From NCBI GenBank assembly GCA_002502625.1, contig DAPV01000028.1, positions 1-41,997 of the forward strand: a stretch of DNA of 41,997 nt, written 5' to 3'. The position numbers were made by a program, and so were the translations under genes. This document shows positions 10,401-18,605 of this stretch, piece after piece (the stretch's first letter is position 1; every line of letters starts with the position of its first letter). The notes below the pieces were generated by a model. That model ran no database searches. It had not been told where the DNA came from and saw nothing but the letters and a program-made list of their open reading frames with translations. The DNA comes from Euryarchaeota archaeon UBA125. Lineage in GTDB: Archaea; Thermoplasmatota; Poseidoniia; Poseidoniales; Thalassarchaeaceae.

Positions 10401-12982
10401 ACAACTTTTGCATTTTCTGTTTCTTCTCCGGCTTCCCATACTTCAAGCACCTCTTCATTTGTAACATCCCAAAGAGCCGCGCCATTTTCTGTTCCAACCA
10501 TTACTCTAGTTGGAGAGATAATTCTTACAGAACGAGCATCGTCTGGAATATCGTCGCCGTCATCCCAACAATCATCTCGTTGGAATTGCCAAGTATACCG
10601 ACATAATCCTCTATCAGTAGCTGCCCATATACTATTCGAATCGGAATCCGTATCATAGAATACACGTGGTTCAAATCTACCATTTTGTGAAATCGATTGA
10701 CCTTGGCCATTTGTAAAACGTTCTAAACCAAATCCTGTACCAACTAATACCCCACCATAAGGATCGTATTCTAAACTGATCACATAATCAGATTGCATAG
10801 CAGAGCCTTGACCTGGATTGTTGCCACCACCTGAAGAGGTCCAACGATCAAGAACTTCGCCTGTCACTCTATCAAAAACCAAAACACCGAAGCCAGATAA
10901 CCCAAGCCAGACCGTTGAGCCATCGCTTGCTATAGGTGCGAAGTCTAGCGCATCGGCACCGAGTGATTGCCAAGGAGAAAGTACAGTATTAGATGTCAAA
11001 TCAATACGTAAAACGCCATCTTCTTCTGAACTTAAGTAAGCAATACCAGCTCTAGTTGCAACATCATTAACATCATTTGCTTCTAATTCTGTAGATCCTC
11101 CAGATTGGGTATTAAATTCAGTTGTTATGTCTGAAGATATATTCCATACAGTTACGCCTCTTTGTCCGTGTGCAATAACCATTGAATCAGTATATTGATC
11201 GTACGACATGTCTGTAATCCCATCAAATGCTATGGAGGGTGTGCTTGACTCATCTATGCTTCGTAAAAGCGTACCATTTAGATCAAATGCCATCATTCCA
11301 GAGTCTTCGGTTCCAACGTAAACATCTGTACCATCAGTGGATATTGCTAAACTCATTTCATCAGTGAAAATTGGTTGAATCCAACGATTTACAGAACTAT
11401 CAAAACGATCAATCCAACCGTCTCCTCCTATCCAATATATATCTCCTAAACGAGTAATGCTATACATTTCTTCGGAACTAGGTGAATTTGCAAAGACTTC
11501 AGAAGAGAAGGAAATAGGAACGTCGATTGCTTCAATCATGGAAGCTGCTCCAGAAGATCCAATCAATAGAACTGATTCGTTTACAGGGCCTCTCAATCCG
11601 CCAGCCATCCAAGGAATCAGATCTGATGGATCTGAGATGCCCAAACTGGATGCAGAAATTGTACTAGTAAATACAACAGATGATGCATTGTAAACGTGTA
11701 AGACATTATTCGCAAGAATGTGAATCCAATCATCTGTAACTGACATTGATTGAACGTCATCACCAGAAAGCCAATTTTGGCTAGACCATGAGGCAAGCCA
11801 TGAATTTGTACTAACATCGCGACGCATAATTCCAGCATCAGCAGTAGCGATGAAAAGTGTATTACCGCTTTGTCCGAAATCAACAATAGAATCGCTTGTC
11901 AATGCATTTTGCGTATCCCAGTGAGTGTAAGATGTTCCATCCCATACAGTAATTCCATTATCTTGGGTTCCGATATATACTTCAGACCCAATAAAATGGA
12001 TATCAGTAGGAATTACTACTTCTTCTGATTGTGTTCCATCACATGGGCCTTGCACTGTAGAGCCTGAAGATGTTGAAAGAGGGACGTCTTGCCACCCAGA
12101 TTGTGTTTCTATGTATAGATGGCAATCTGTTGCAACATGAAGAATTCCTGATGAGTCAACCTCGAGAACTTTAGCAGGATCTAGGCCGTGTGAAGGTAAT
12201 TGCCCCAAATAAGTTGTATCTTCTGCTGAAAATGAATGAATAATATCATCAGATGTTGCTACAAGAAGTCTGCCATTGGTAGCATCTACCTCAAGAGCAG
12301 TTGGCTCTATGCCCTCAAAAATATCTACAACCCAAGGATCGTTATTTGCATCAACGGTTAGAACTTGATTTGATGTTGCAACGTAGAGACGATGATCAGC
12401 AGGGTGGATGTCCCAATCAATTATTTCAAAATCAATTTTCTCGAAAGATACCAATGGATCTGCTGGACGAAGCGCTTCAATCACCAAGTCGGTGATATTT
12501 GCACCAGCCGGCAAAATATACGATGCTCCCGTATCAGTGGTTGGATTCAAACGACTAGAATGAGGGTCACCGTTCAAGAAGTCAAGAGCTCGTCCAAAAT
12601 CTCCATATGTTCTCCAATCAAATAATGGTGTTTGTGTATCCATTATTGTCAATTGGGGTTCTGTAACCCATACTCCATCAGATCCATTAACCTGAATTTC
12701 AAAGGTAAGATTCGAAATTTCTGCTCCAGGGGCGAAATTATGAAACATGTCGCCAGTAGCCATGGTTTGAGTAGATGAGTCAGCTCCTGTTGATTCAATC
12801 AATACCCATCCAGTGTCATTTGAACCAGACATTGGCCATTCGGCAACATTGGATACGTGTGCAGAAGTTATAGGGGAAAAAGCAAGAGCTGACAAGCTAT
12901 ACAAAAGCATGAGAAATACCATTGATATTGCCCGACGACGGGGGGGAGATATTCCATAGCCTGCGCTATTCATGACCTCCAT
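4463..12982 (-). CDS. Giant secreted beta-propeller/Fn3 protein with C-terminal membrane anchor and cytoplasmic EF-hand
   Basis: About 2839 residues from the ATG at 12982; the frame extends to a GTG at 13009 and an ATG at 12973 is also possible. An Arg-rich start and hydrophobic core (RRRAISMVFLMLL) form a signal peptide ending near ITSAHV. Roughly residues 170-1930 carry many propeller-like repeats with phrases such as LWVGT, LWAGG.FGL and STW..W, resembling two-component-regulator propeller (Reg_prop) repeats. About 1940-2680 holds some six Fn3-like modules (recurring W-P/N then Y.VY/W strands). One transmembrane helix follows at about 2692-2711, ended by GRRR, then a cytoplasmic tail with one EF-hand loop (about 2801-2812) and an acidic end. 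It is probably a cell-surface sensor, adhesin or glycan/protein binder. The function is unknown. Confidence 0.85.
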   Translation of the reverse strand: MEVMNSAGYGISPPRRRAISMVFLMLLYSLSALAFSPITSAHVSNVAEWPMSGSNDTGWVLIESTGADSSTQTMATGDMFHNFAPGAEISNLTFEIQVNGSDGVWVTEPQLTIMDTQTPLFDWRTYGDFGRALDFLNGDPHSSRLNPTTDTGASYILPAGANITDLVIEALRPADPLVSFEKIDFEIIDWDIHPADHRLYVATSNQVLTVDANNDPWVVDIFEGIEPTALEVDATNGRLLVATSDDIIHSFSAEDTTYLGQLPSHGLDPAKVLEVDSSGILHVATDCHLYIETQSGWQDVPLSTSSGSTVQGPCDGTQSEEVVIPTDIHFIGSEVYIGTQDNGITVWDGTSYTHWDTQNALTSDSIVDFGQSGNTLFIATADAGIMRRDVSTNSWLASWSSQNWLSGDDVQSMSVTDDWIHILANNVLHVYNASSVVFTSTISASSLGISDPSDLIPWMAGGLRGPVNESVLLIGSSGAASMIEAIDVPISFSSEVFANSPSSEEMYSITRLGDIYWIGGDGWIDRFDSSVNRWIQPIFTDEMSLAISTDGTDVYVGTEDSGMMAFDLNGTLLRSIDESSTPSIAFDGITDMSYDQYTDSMVIAHGQRGVTVWNISSDITTEFNTQSGGSTELEANDVNDVATRAGIAYLSSEEDGVLRIDLTSNTVLSPWQSLGADALDFAPIASDGSTVWLGLSGFGVLVFDRVTGEVLDRWTSSGGGNNPGQGSAMQSDYVISLEYDPYGGVLVGTGFGLERFTNGQGQSISQNGRFEPRVFYDTDSDSNSIWAATDRGLCRYTWQFQRDDCWDDGDDIPDDARSVRIISPTRVMVGTENGAALWDVTNEEVLEVWEAGEETENAKVVVHNDVTYVGFDGIGIARFDLINSTWLTPWDTSSNLIDGNGVTSLVLGPSGNTLWAGGNFGLTEIDIASASVIRDWNKGSNSGGPTLSSFDPMHITIHNEILHYAQQQNYQNSRDLIFRINLTSNTSLSELDVGQRIGTSGITNSLGMVGDELWVGVTPSQWWTGVGAVVRWNVSNSSWADTLESTGSIERVNAQYLGDCFPLDPADCELWVAYGENYLRRFNAANMTLLGSWDDVEGRIRGMVEWDGNYLFASLNGILRFDPTNDTWLTSWTPSNGGMPSSGDEDVYSMKVIGDDLWVGTYAQSGWQTNSDVHTLNGTSGQWSSIAAGSGNLPSGYPADFAVCADIVHVAMGYLGWWAPGGIGRYDTSSSTWISNFRAQSGEISNDDVRSLACDDANEILYSAYDTDGIGVGRYLYGGQDLKLSDITAQDGISEEAVFPGGLLYHNNKLMISHLANSRGGFSLIGVVGVNLGTGSLVDPGLETGSIVVKPTTSGTDAYAIGRNGGTSGNSRVDLLDSTGFTPGGIDTFTALSSGRVLEIVSSGNKVWALAGEDVTSGYGNSILEGTLVSGEVRWDRSFSLGAETGNELLIDGNFLWVSNAGSGLMFIDLTTGTVNPVGIGFHWMHDGLAKWNGDLVVGLMGTGSTAAGVQVFDTTNYTFTDGKLIAALPSNFVYDFIEHDGRIWTATLAGLGIWNISTQDWEDPFTLLDGLPNPVIVRLESSNGNLLLGTKGGLVELNTTNMSIVRTLTAQSGLMGSSISDITMVSPTTIVDAAGSSTSFPATVLVAHDGQGITRPGYAEVPLGTMIPTVTRAIDMIPDNDVISLTADNWGVHIATATAPTVHWNASSGSMEDGPNPFTMAGYPPTSMVSNGLDLISLTNIGITYLAANGDHGVDDQIQVTNQYGAYIDSSGLATVGLDGLHLFSPISHIEEDRLRSRRASPLNVLIGGNSINITNQTSPGRAIVLATPDSPIPLSTIGAAGPNGLQLVQNVITSVSPIQGAATWMSTTTLNYTGIWDLASLNSGLETNLQDAIRNSAMTPDGRNVHFQLQSPTNGSMWVRITYDWERTEQPTEILNFYDRPNDGGGVLVAEWSPSTDHGWTAYRVYIWETSEYPNGLSTTDLSGTNSQVTYDARIAVWGTIAAEFTSSMGQPLEDGKEYGISIVTEYSGAQLGDPSNFGTFAIPIDDVPASPAWANASMNPDQEGQMILEWASCTELDPAFMHVWRSPAPLTNVLGLPEFRALAVPHSEANVTPINIPVNRMTWMGLVCTDEAGQYDAANATIIGPVVWTSEVDDGIPPAPIEDLDAFDTPDDEGGRITLEWTPNEEDDCAYYAVYGKVADSDTVPDNLEGWDIIEYVPSCNFSNGPPGRPGSQQEQTTDGVVRVTVSDIAGRPIQDGIVHWFAVVAVDFWENSDTENVTIVSASSIANIGPDPPDRIQNVEAWDTPDDDGTSIDVSWTPGFERDLDHYTVWVSEHPVSAVGPKWNVCESDPDSCGLILVEQRRWNQERIEVSIDTALLGGSSVNGATPSAITPGMTLYVSVSAHDTSGNAFLTQLETVNVVPIDNRGDITPPSRLAAPTLSDRPDDVGDGLNVDFELSLASDVEEYLIFADRVPFTDASSMQPATVLSRSPDFPVEVEFFSSMEGDNSEPLPLSPGVLTWVAVVPVDSSGNAFFTDLVTSTRSPIDNSLLDPGLHLPEITGISLQWTDDGNQILVEWNLIENDPNVRTYWIYTSLEPFEDTREATLVESYIVENTWTFTPICGIDSNETNTSICNDVPHYIAVVAHDDEVHRTGVTPQPLAPWDPVTASNPGDTEDAAWWADFLNPQTLIILLLMILILVALVALVVGRRRDPADDWAHLAQGTYGIPQQAAWDDSSSDVELPPGLPESTSTVVQPVTPQQVAPVDEYSYSRQSAKDLVQDYSLPSEDLLIQEARHHDENNDRYLDAIELQSAAEALRSGEPKSDDLDMSFLDDLL

Positions 12983-13060
12983 GCGGGCGCAATAACATTT
13001 GAATGACACTATCTCATGTCTATGTATGATTCAAATTAATCAATATCAAATAAACTAAGA

Positions 13061-14494
13061 TTACTCATCACCGTCAACAGATCCGTCCTCTGTAACTCGA
13101 TACAATCGAGCCGTGGATGTTGCTCCAGACATTGCTTTGGGTGATCCGCTAATCGCAACAACTCTATCGTTTTCCTTCAATCTTCCATTCTCAAAAATTG
13201 TCTTGATAGCTAAACGCATTGTTGAACTACCTCTTTCTAACTCTTCACAGACAACTGCATCTACACCTGGAAGAAGCATGACTTTTCTAGCGACGCTGGG
13301 ATTATTTGTTACAGCTGTAATTGGAATTTTTGTTGAATGAGCTGCAACAAGTCTAGCTGCATTTCCATGCTGTGTTGCAACTAATATCCTATCCGCCGAG
13401 GAAGTTTCTGCTAACGTTACTCCAGCGTTGGCCATTGCTCTTGTAAGAAGTAATTTGGCGTCAGTAGGCTTTGTTAGGCCATCCCATTCTATATCTGCTC
13501 GACGAGTTACACGTAACATAGTCAGTAGAGAATCTACTGGATATGCACCAGAAGCAGTTTCTGCCGATAACATTACCGCGGTAGCACCATGACGAATAGC
13601 ATTAGCAATATCTGCTACTTCAGCGCGTGTTGGTCTTGGATTTGTCACCATTGACTCAAGCATTTGCGTAGCCACAATTACTGGCAAACCACGTTTCCTG
13701 GCTGCTTTCACAATTCTATCTTGGGCCATTGGTACTTCTTCAGGAGGAATTTCTACACCTAAATCACCTCTAGCTACCATAACAGCATCACTTGCCTCAA
13801 TTATACCATCGAGAGACTCTAATGCAGAAGGATGTTCAATCTTAGAAACTATCCATGCCTTTGAATTACACTCTTTGAGAATTCGACGTGCTGGGGATAT
13901 ATCTTCTGCGCTTCTAACATATGAAACTGCAATGAATTCAACATCTAATCCAATTGCATGACGCAATGCTTCCTCATCACGGGGGCCGACTGCAGGTAAT
14001 TTGACAATTGTTCCAGGGACGTTTATTCCCTTTCTTTGTGTAATCGGTCCTCCCTCAATAATTCTACATTTTACAATATTATCATTGCATTCCTTTACTT
14101 CTAATTGTATCAAACCATCAGACAATAAGACAGGATCTCCGGGTCTGATCTCTTCTGCTAAACCCCCATACTCAACGGGTAATGAAGAAGAATTTGCATA
14201 TCCTTCAGTTTCTCCACATCGTAAAGAAACTATTTCTCCTTGAGAAAGATGGTGAGTTCCTTCAAATCTTCCTAATCGTAACTTTGGTCCAGGGAGATCT
14301 GCCATTATCCCGATGTGAATTCCATTCTCATTTGCTATTCTTCGTATTCTTTCGGTTACTTCCGCACGCCATTCATCGTCTCCATGGCTATAGTTCAAAC
14401 GTGCAACATCCAAACCTGCTTTAAACATGGTTCGAAGTGACTCCTCATCACAAGATGCAGGGCCAATAGTTGCAACAATGCGGGTTCGCCTCAT
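13061..14494 (-). CDS. pyk: Pyruvate kinase
   Basis: 477 residues from the ATG at 14494; the frame runs back to a TTG at 14506 which I reject, because the family N-terminus RRTRIVATIGPAS follows the ATG directly. Family signatures are all present: ARLNYSHG, the catalytic SKIEH lysine (about K218) with its metal-binding Glu, MVARGDLGVEIP (about 239-249), ATQMLESM, RPTRAEVADIANA and MLSAETASGAYP. It converts phosphoenolpyruvate and ADP to pyruvate and ATP in the cytoplasm. It diverges from the malic enzyme gene, so two enzymes of the PEP-pyruvate-malate node share one intergenic region. The length fits the family. Confidence 0.97.
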   Translation of the reverse strand: MRRTRIVATIGPASCDEESLRTMFKAGLDVARLNYSHGDDEWRAEVTERIRRIANENGIHIGIMADLPGPKLRLGRFEGTHHLSQGEIVSLRCGETEGYANSSSLPVEYGGLAEEIRPGDPVLLSDGLIQLEVKECNDNIVKCRIIEGGPITQRKGINVPGTIVKLPAVGPRDEEALRHAIGLDVEFIAVSYVRSAEDISPARRILKECNSKAWIVSKIEHPSALESLDGIIEASDAVMVARGDLGVEIPPEEVPMAQDRIVKAARKRGLPVIVATQMLESMVTNPRPTRAEVADIANAIRHGATAVMLSAETASGAYPVDSLLTMLRVTRRADIEWDGLTKPTDAKLLLTRAMANAGVTLAETSSADRILVATQHGNAARLVAAHSTKIPITAVTNNPSVARKVMLLPGVDAVVCEELERGSSTMRLAIKTIFENGRLKENDRVVAISGSPKAMSGATSTARLYRVTEDGSVDGDE

Positions 14495-14576
14495 ATTGTT
14501 ATTCAAGAGGGGGGAGGGTTTGAATCAATCCGATATAGATACGGAAAAACCGTAATTGTTCAATTAATGGAATAAA
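14495..14576. promoter_or_regulatory. Divergent pyk / malic enzyme promoter with two inverted repeats
   Basis: The 82 bases between the two start codons contain TACGG-AAAAA-CCGTA (14540-14554) and AATTG-TT-CAATT (14554-14565), two abutting perfect inverted repeats. An AT-rich GATATAGATA stretch at 14532-14541 could serve as box A in either direction, at a suitable distance (about 40 bases) from both starts. The arrangement suggests a regulator bound between the two promoters. I see no strong Shine-Dalgarno for pyk, so a short leader is likely. Confidence 0.5.
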
Positions 14577-16916
14577 ATGGAAAAAATGTGGGAAAACACA
14601 AAGCCCAGAGTTGTCGCCCCTCAGAGAATGGGCAAGGACGATCTATTGAGAAGGGATGCTCTAGAATATCATGAATCATCTCCTCCTGGGAAGCTTACTG
14701 TTGTCCCTACAAAACCACATTCGACTCAAAGAGAATTATCTCTAGCATATTCTCCTGGTGTCGCATTCCCTTGTTTAGAAATTGAAAAAGATGCTTCAAA
14801 GGCATACAAATACACAGCGAAGGGTAATTTGGTAGCTGTAATCAGTAATGGTACTGCGGTTCTGGGCCTTGGAAACATCGGGGCTTTGGCTGGAAAGCCT
14901 GTTATGGAAGGGAAGGGGTTATTGTTCAAAGCATTCGCAGATATCGATGTCTTCGACATTGAAATTGATGTTGAAGATATTGATGAATTTGTTAAAACTG
15001 TAAAGAATATTGCTCCCACTTTTGGAGGAATCAATCTTGAAGATTTGAAGGCTCCTGAATGCTTTGAAATCGAGAGAAGATTGATTGAAGAATTGGATAT
15101 TCCAGTAATGCATGACGATCAACATGGAACAGCGATTATTTCTGGGGCTGCACTTTTGAATGGATTAGAAGTGGTTAACAAAAAAATCGATGAGGTCAAA
15201 ATTGTTGTATTGGGCGCAGGTGCAAGTGCTATTTCATGTGCTAGTCACTATATCAGATTAGGAGTAAATCCTGAAAATTTGATTATGTGTGATTCGGGTG
15301 GCATAATGACTAAAGCGAGAGAAAAAGCTGGAGATCTTAACGAATACAAAGCTAAATTCGCATTAGATATTCCTGAGGGAACAATAGGGGATGCAATCAA
15401 AGGTGCTGATGTTTTTCTTGGTCTTTCAAAGGGTGGGCTGGTCTCCAAATCAATGATTTCTAGTATGGCGAAAAACCCATTGGTTTTCGCATTAGCAAAT
15501 CCGACTCCAGAGATAATGCCGGAAGAAGTATCTGCAATTCGTCCTGATGCAATCATGGCTACTGGGAGATCAGATTATCCAAATCAAATCAATAACGTCT
15601 TGGGTTTTCCATATATTTTCCGTGGTGCCTTGGATGTTCGTGCTAAAGAAATCACAGAGAAGATGAAGATGGCAGCAACACATGCTATTGCTGCATTAAC
15701 GAAAGAAACTGTGCCTGATCACGTTGCAGCAGCGTATGGTGGACAGAGTCTGCAATTTGGACCAGATTATCTAATTCCGAAACCATTCGATGAGAGGGTT
15801 TTGATTTGGGAAGCCAGTGCGGTTGCTGAAGCAGCAGTTGATGAAGGGATTGCTGAAATTTCCAAAGATGAGTTTGATGTTGAAGAATACAGAAGAACAT
15901 TAGAAGGACGATTGGGTCTAACTAGAAGTTTGATGAGAGGGGTGATGAATCAAGCAAAATCAGATGTTAAACGAATTGTGTTCACGGAAGGAGACCATCC
16001 AACTGTAATCAAAGCAGCCGCAGAATGTATTAGAGAAGGTATTTGTTCACCGATTCTTCTAGGAAGAGAAAGTACAATTGATGAACACAAAGAACGTCTA
16101 GGATTACAATTTGAATGTGACATAATCGATGTTAGGGATGATCCTCGTCGAAAGGGAATATATTCCGATGTTCTAAGTGAAGAAAGAGCAAGAAAGGGGG
16201 TAACAAGAGCTGATGCTGTTCGAATGTTAAGATCGAGAACATACTTTGGTTCAATGATGGTAGCATTGGATGATGCTGATGGACTTGTAGGAGGTATTGA
16301 TCGGCACTATCCAGATATTTTGAGGCCGTGTTTACATACAATTGGAACAGCGCCTGACGTAGAAAGGTTGGTTGGAATGTATATGATGACAATCAAAGGA
16401 CAGTTGTTGTTTATTGGGGATGCTACAATCAATATCTATCCTGATTCTCAAACCTTGGCAGAAATAGCAATTGAAACCGCAAAGATGGCTAGACGTTTTG
16501 GGGTAAAGCCTGTAGTAGCAATGCTATCATTTTCTAATTTTGGATCTTCGAAAGAATATCGAAGCACAAGAATTGAAGATGCAATAAAAATTGTGAAAGA
16601 ACGAGACCCTAGTCTGATAATTGATGGACCGATGCAAGCAGATACTGCTTTGGTGGGCGATATACAAGAAGAATATCCATTTATGACATTCAAGGGGCCT
16701 GCTAATGTATTGATTTGCCCCAATCTGGCTGCGGCTAATATTGGATACAAATTATTGCAACGTCTGGGTGGGGCGGAAGCCACTGGACCCATTCTAGAAG
16801 GTATGGCAAAACCTGTTCAGGTTCTGCAACGTGGAGATGGAGTGAGTGATGTTGTACGAATGGCTGCCATATGTGCCGTTGATGCTCAAAGACATCAAAG
16901 GGCTAGACTCGGTTGA
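14577..16916 (+). CDS. maeB: NADP-type malic enzyme with C-terminal phosphotransacetylase-like domain
   Basis: 779 residues. The N-terminal malic enzyme part (to about 440) has YSPGVA (Y58), the MEGKG lysine (K113), AFADIDVFDIE, GGINLEDLKAPECFEIE, MHDDQHGTA (metal Asp at about 180-181) and the nucleotide-binding GAGASA near 213. After a linker, about 450-779 matches the phosphotransacetylase fold: FTEGDHP, SFSNFGS and DGPMQADTAL. This hybrid is the MaeB architecture, which decarboxylates malate to pyruvate with NADP; in bacterial members the extra domain mediates acetyl-CoA control rather than acetyltransfer. Here that is inferred. It starts with ATG at 14577, diverges from pyk, and is followed by a tRNA gene after 51 bases. 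Confidence 0.93.
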   Translation: MEKMWENTKPRVVAPQRMGKDDLLRRDALEYHESSPPGKLTVVPTKPHSTQRELSLAYSPGVAFPCLEIEKDASKAYKYTAKGNLVAVISNGTAVLGLGNIGALAGKPVMEGKGLLFKAFADIDVFDIEIDVEDIDEFVKTVKNIAPTFGGINLEDLKAPECFEIERRLIEELDIPVMHDDQHGTAIISGAALLNGLEVVNKKIDEVKIVVLGAGASAISCASHYIRLGVNPENLIMCDSGGIMTKAREKAGDLNEYKAKFALDIPEGTIGDAIKGADVFLGLSKGGLVSKSMISSMAKNPLVFALANPTPEIMPEEVSAIRPDAIMATGRSDYPNQINNVLGFPYIFRGALDVRAKEITEKMKMAATHAIAALTKETVPDHVAAAYGGQSLQFGPDYLIPKPFDERVLIWEASAVAEAAVDEGIAEISKDEFDVEEYRRTLEGRLGLTRSLMRGVMNQAKSDVKRIVFTEGDHPTVIKAAAECIREGICSPILLGRESTIDEHKERLGLQFECDIIDVRDDPRRKGIYSDVLSEERARKGVTRADAVRMLRSRTYFGSMMVALDDADGLVGGIDRHYPDILRPCLHTIGTAPDVERLVGMYMMTIKGQLLFIGDATINIYPDSQTLAEIAIETAKMARRFGVKPVVAMLSFSNFGSSKEYRSTRIEDAIKIVKERDPSLIIDGPMQADTALVGDIQEEYPFMTFKGPANVLICPNLAAANIGYKLLQRLGGAEATGPILEGMAKPVQVLQRGDGVSDVVRMAAICAVDAQRHQRARLG

Positions 16917-16967
16917 ATCAATGCATTGCGATGGATTCATGTGAATAGGTTAGGTGGAATATTCCAA

Positions 16968-17050
16968 GCAGGGGTACCCGAGTTGGTCAAAGGGGCTAGG
17001 ATGAGGTCCTAGTGCGTAGTGCTTCGCAGGTTCAAATCCTGTCCTCTGCA
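16968..17050 (+). tRNA. tRNA-Leu (anticodon GAG), with 3' CCA encoded
   Basis: The acceptor stem GCAGGGG (16968-16974) pairs with CCTCTGC (17043-17049), with A17050 as discriminator. The anticodon stem CTAGG/CCTAG (16996-17000, 17008-17012) closes a seven-base loop with anticodon GAG at 17003-17005, decoding CUC/CUU. The long variable arm (about 17013-17025) marks a class II tRNA, and the T-arm GCAGG-TTCAAAT-CCTGT is complete. Bases 17051-17053 read CCA, so the 3' end is encoded in the gene. I see no intron in the anticodon loop. Confidence 0.96.
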
Positions 17051-17108
17051 CCATTAGCGTCTAACCATGAGTTTGAAGTGGTAATGCTCTTCCCAAGGAA
17101 TGATTACA

Positions 17109-18569
17109 ATGAGGACCTTCTCTGCTGTGTTACTCACCATTTTGATGGTAGGAGGGAGTTTGAGTGGGTGCTTTGGAGAAGATGAGGAAATTATTGAACA
17201 AGAGCCTTCTCCTTTTGATTTCGGGAAAGCAATTCCAGAAACAACGTGGTATCATTACTCAGGAGGCATTGATGCTCAAAATATATCTGCTGTTGAAGGT
17301 GCAAATATTTCTGCGAATTTAACAGGAGAAAATAGTCCATATTGGACTCAAGGATCATATTATGGAATTGGAATGAGTACTTTCGAACCCACAATTGGTA
17401 TTACTTCAATGGACAATATATACATGTCAAGTTGGGGGAATGGGCCTTCTGGATCTACTGCTGTAGTACAATGCTCTGGACTAATAGAAATGACTGTTCT
17501 CTCAGAATATTCTTGTGAGAATGTGTACAATCCTGCCTTGCCAGTGCCGAATAGTAATGACCCGTACATATACGTAGATAAGTGGACTGATAGAATTATG
17601 AAATTTGACATGCATGCACTTCTAGGAATGACTGTAGAGTTCTCCGATGATGAAGGGAATTCATGGCAAAATGGGCAGTTAGCTACCTCGATATATTCTG
17701 TCCAAGATCATCAGACCATTGGATCTGCTCTACTTCCTGCCCCGGGTTATGCAACAACCTGGTCTTTTTGCGTCAATGGAAATGCTCCTCATCCTCTTTG
17801 CTCAACAAGTTTTGATGGGGGGAGAACCTGGACTTCAGAGGTTTCTGGAGCTCCTATTGATTGCCAAAGTGGTGGACTTACTGCTCATATTGAAGGGGGA
17901 GTAAACGGTAACCTCTACAGAGGAAATATGGGGTGTAATGGAGATGGGTACTCAGTTTACAGAAGTAGTAATGGGGGCCTAACTTGGACCGAACATCCTT
18001 TGCCAACAGAAGAAACCGGAACTGCAGATACTTGGAATGGAGAAGAAGCTCAGGTAGCTGTAGATGATGATGGAAATGTACATGCCATGTGGAATGGATT
18101 GGATAACATGCCATACTATGCATATTCTAGGGATGAAGGGGAAACTTGGAGTAATGCAATGATGATTGCACCACCTGCAGGTTTAGTTGGAACTGGATTT
18201 CCTGTTGTAACAGCGGGTGCTGCTGGCAAGGTTGCGTTTGGATACGTAGGAGACAGTGGAAATAATACTTGGAACGGATATATGACTGTAATTACAGATG
18301 CTTTCAACGAAAATCCATTGATGACAACTGTCCAAATCAATGAACCAGGTAATCCTCTAGATACTGAAGATGGATGTGGTTACAATAGATGTGGGGGGCT
18401 AGGGGATTTCCTAGACATGTCAGTCGACCAATACGGAAGGCCTTGGTTTGGATTGTCACATAATATCGCAGATATCGGTATATTTGCCACTATATCTGAA
18501 GGTGCAGCACTAAGGGGTTCAGATGGAAATTTGAGTATGATGCCCATTGGTGGACAAGAAACTCTCTAA
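17109..18569 (+). CDS. Asp-box (BNR/sialidase-like) lipoprotein
   Basis: 486 residues from the ATG at 17109, chosen because AAGGA at 17095-17099 lies nine bases upstream; an ATG at 17100 is too close to it. A signal sequence ends in the lipobox LSGC with C21 as the lipidation site, so the protein should be anchored on the outer face of the membrane. At least four Asp-box repeats of the SxDxGxTW kind occur (SDDEGNSW near 17645, SFDGGRTW near 17808, SSNGGLTW near 17965, SRDEGETW near 18126), a hallmark of sialidase-like beta-propellers. The substrate is unknown and catalytic sialidase residues are not evident, so a binding role is as likely as an enzymatic one. Confidence 0.8.
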   Translation: MRTFSAVLLTILMVGGSLSGCFGEDEEIIEQEPSPFDFGKAIPETTWYHYSGGIDAQNISAVEGANISANLTGENSPYWTQGSYYGIGMSTFEPTIGITSMDNIYMSSWGNGPSGSTAVVQCSGLIEMTVLSEYSCENVYNPALPVPNSNDPYIYVDKWTDRIMKFDMHALLGMTVEFSDDEGNSWQNGQLATSIYSVQDHQTIGSALLPAPGYATTWSFCVNGNAPHPLCSTSFDGGRTWTSEVSGAPIDCQSGGLTAHIEGGVNGNLYRGNMGCNGDGYSVYRSSNGGLTWTEHPLPTEETGTADTWNGEEAQVAVDDDGNVHAMWNGLDNMPYYAYSRDEGETWSNAMMIAPPAGLVGTGFPVVTAGAAGKVAFGYVGDSGNNTWNGYMTVITDAFNENPLMTTVQINEPGNPLDTEDGCGYNRCGGLGDFLDMSVDQYGRPWFGLSHNIADIGIFATISEGAALRGSDGNLSMMPIGGQETL

Positions 18570-18605
18570 CGACAGGCTTTCAGTCCGTCTTGATTATTTA
18601 TCATC

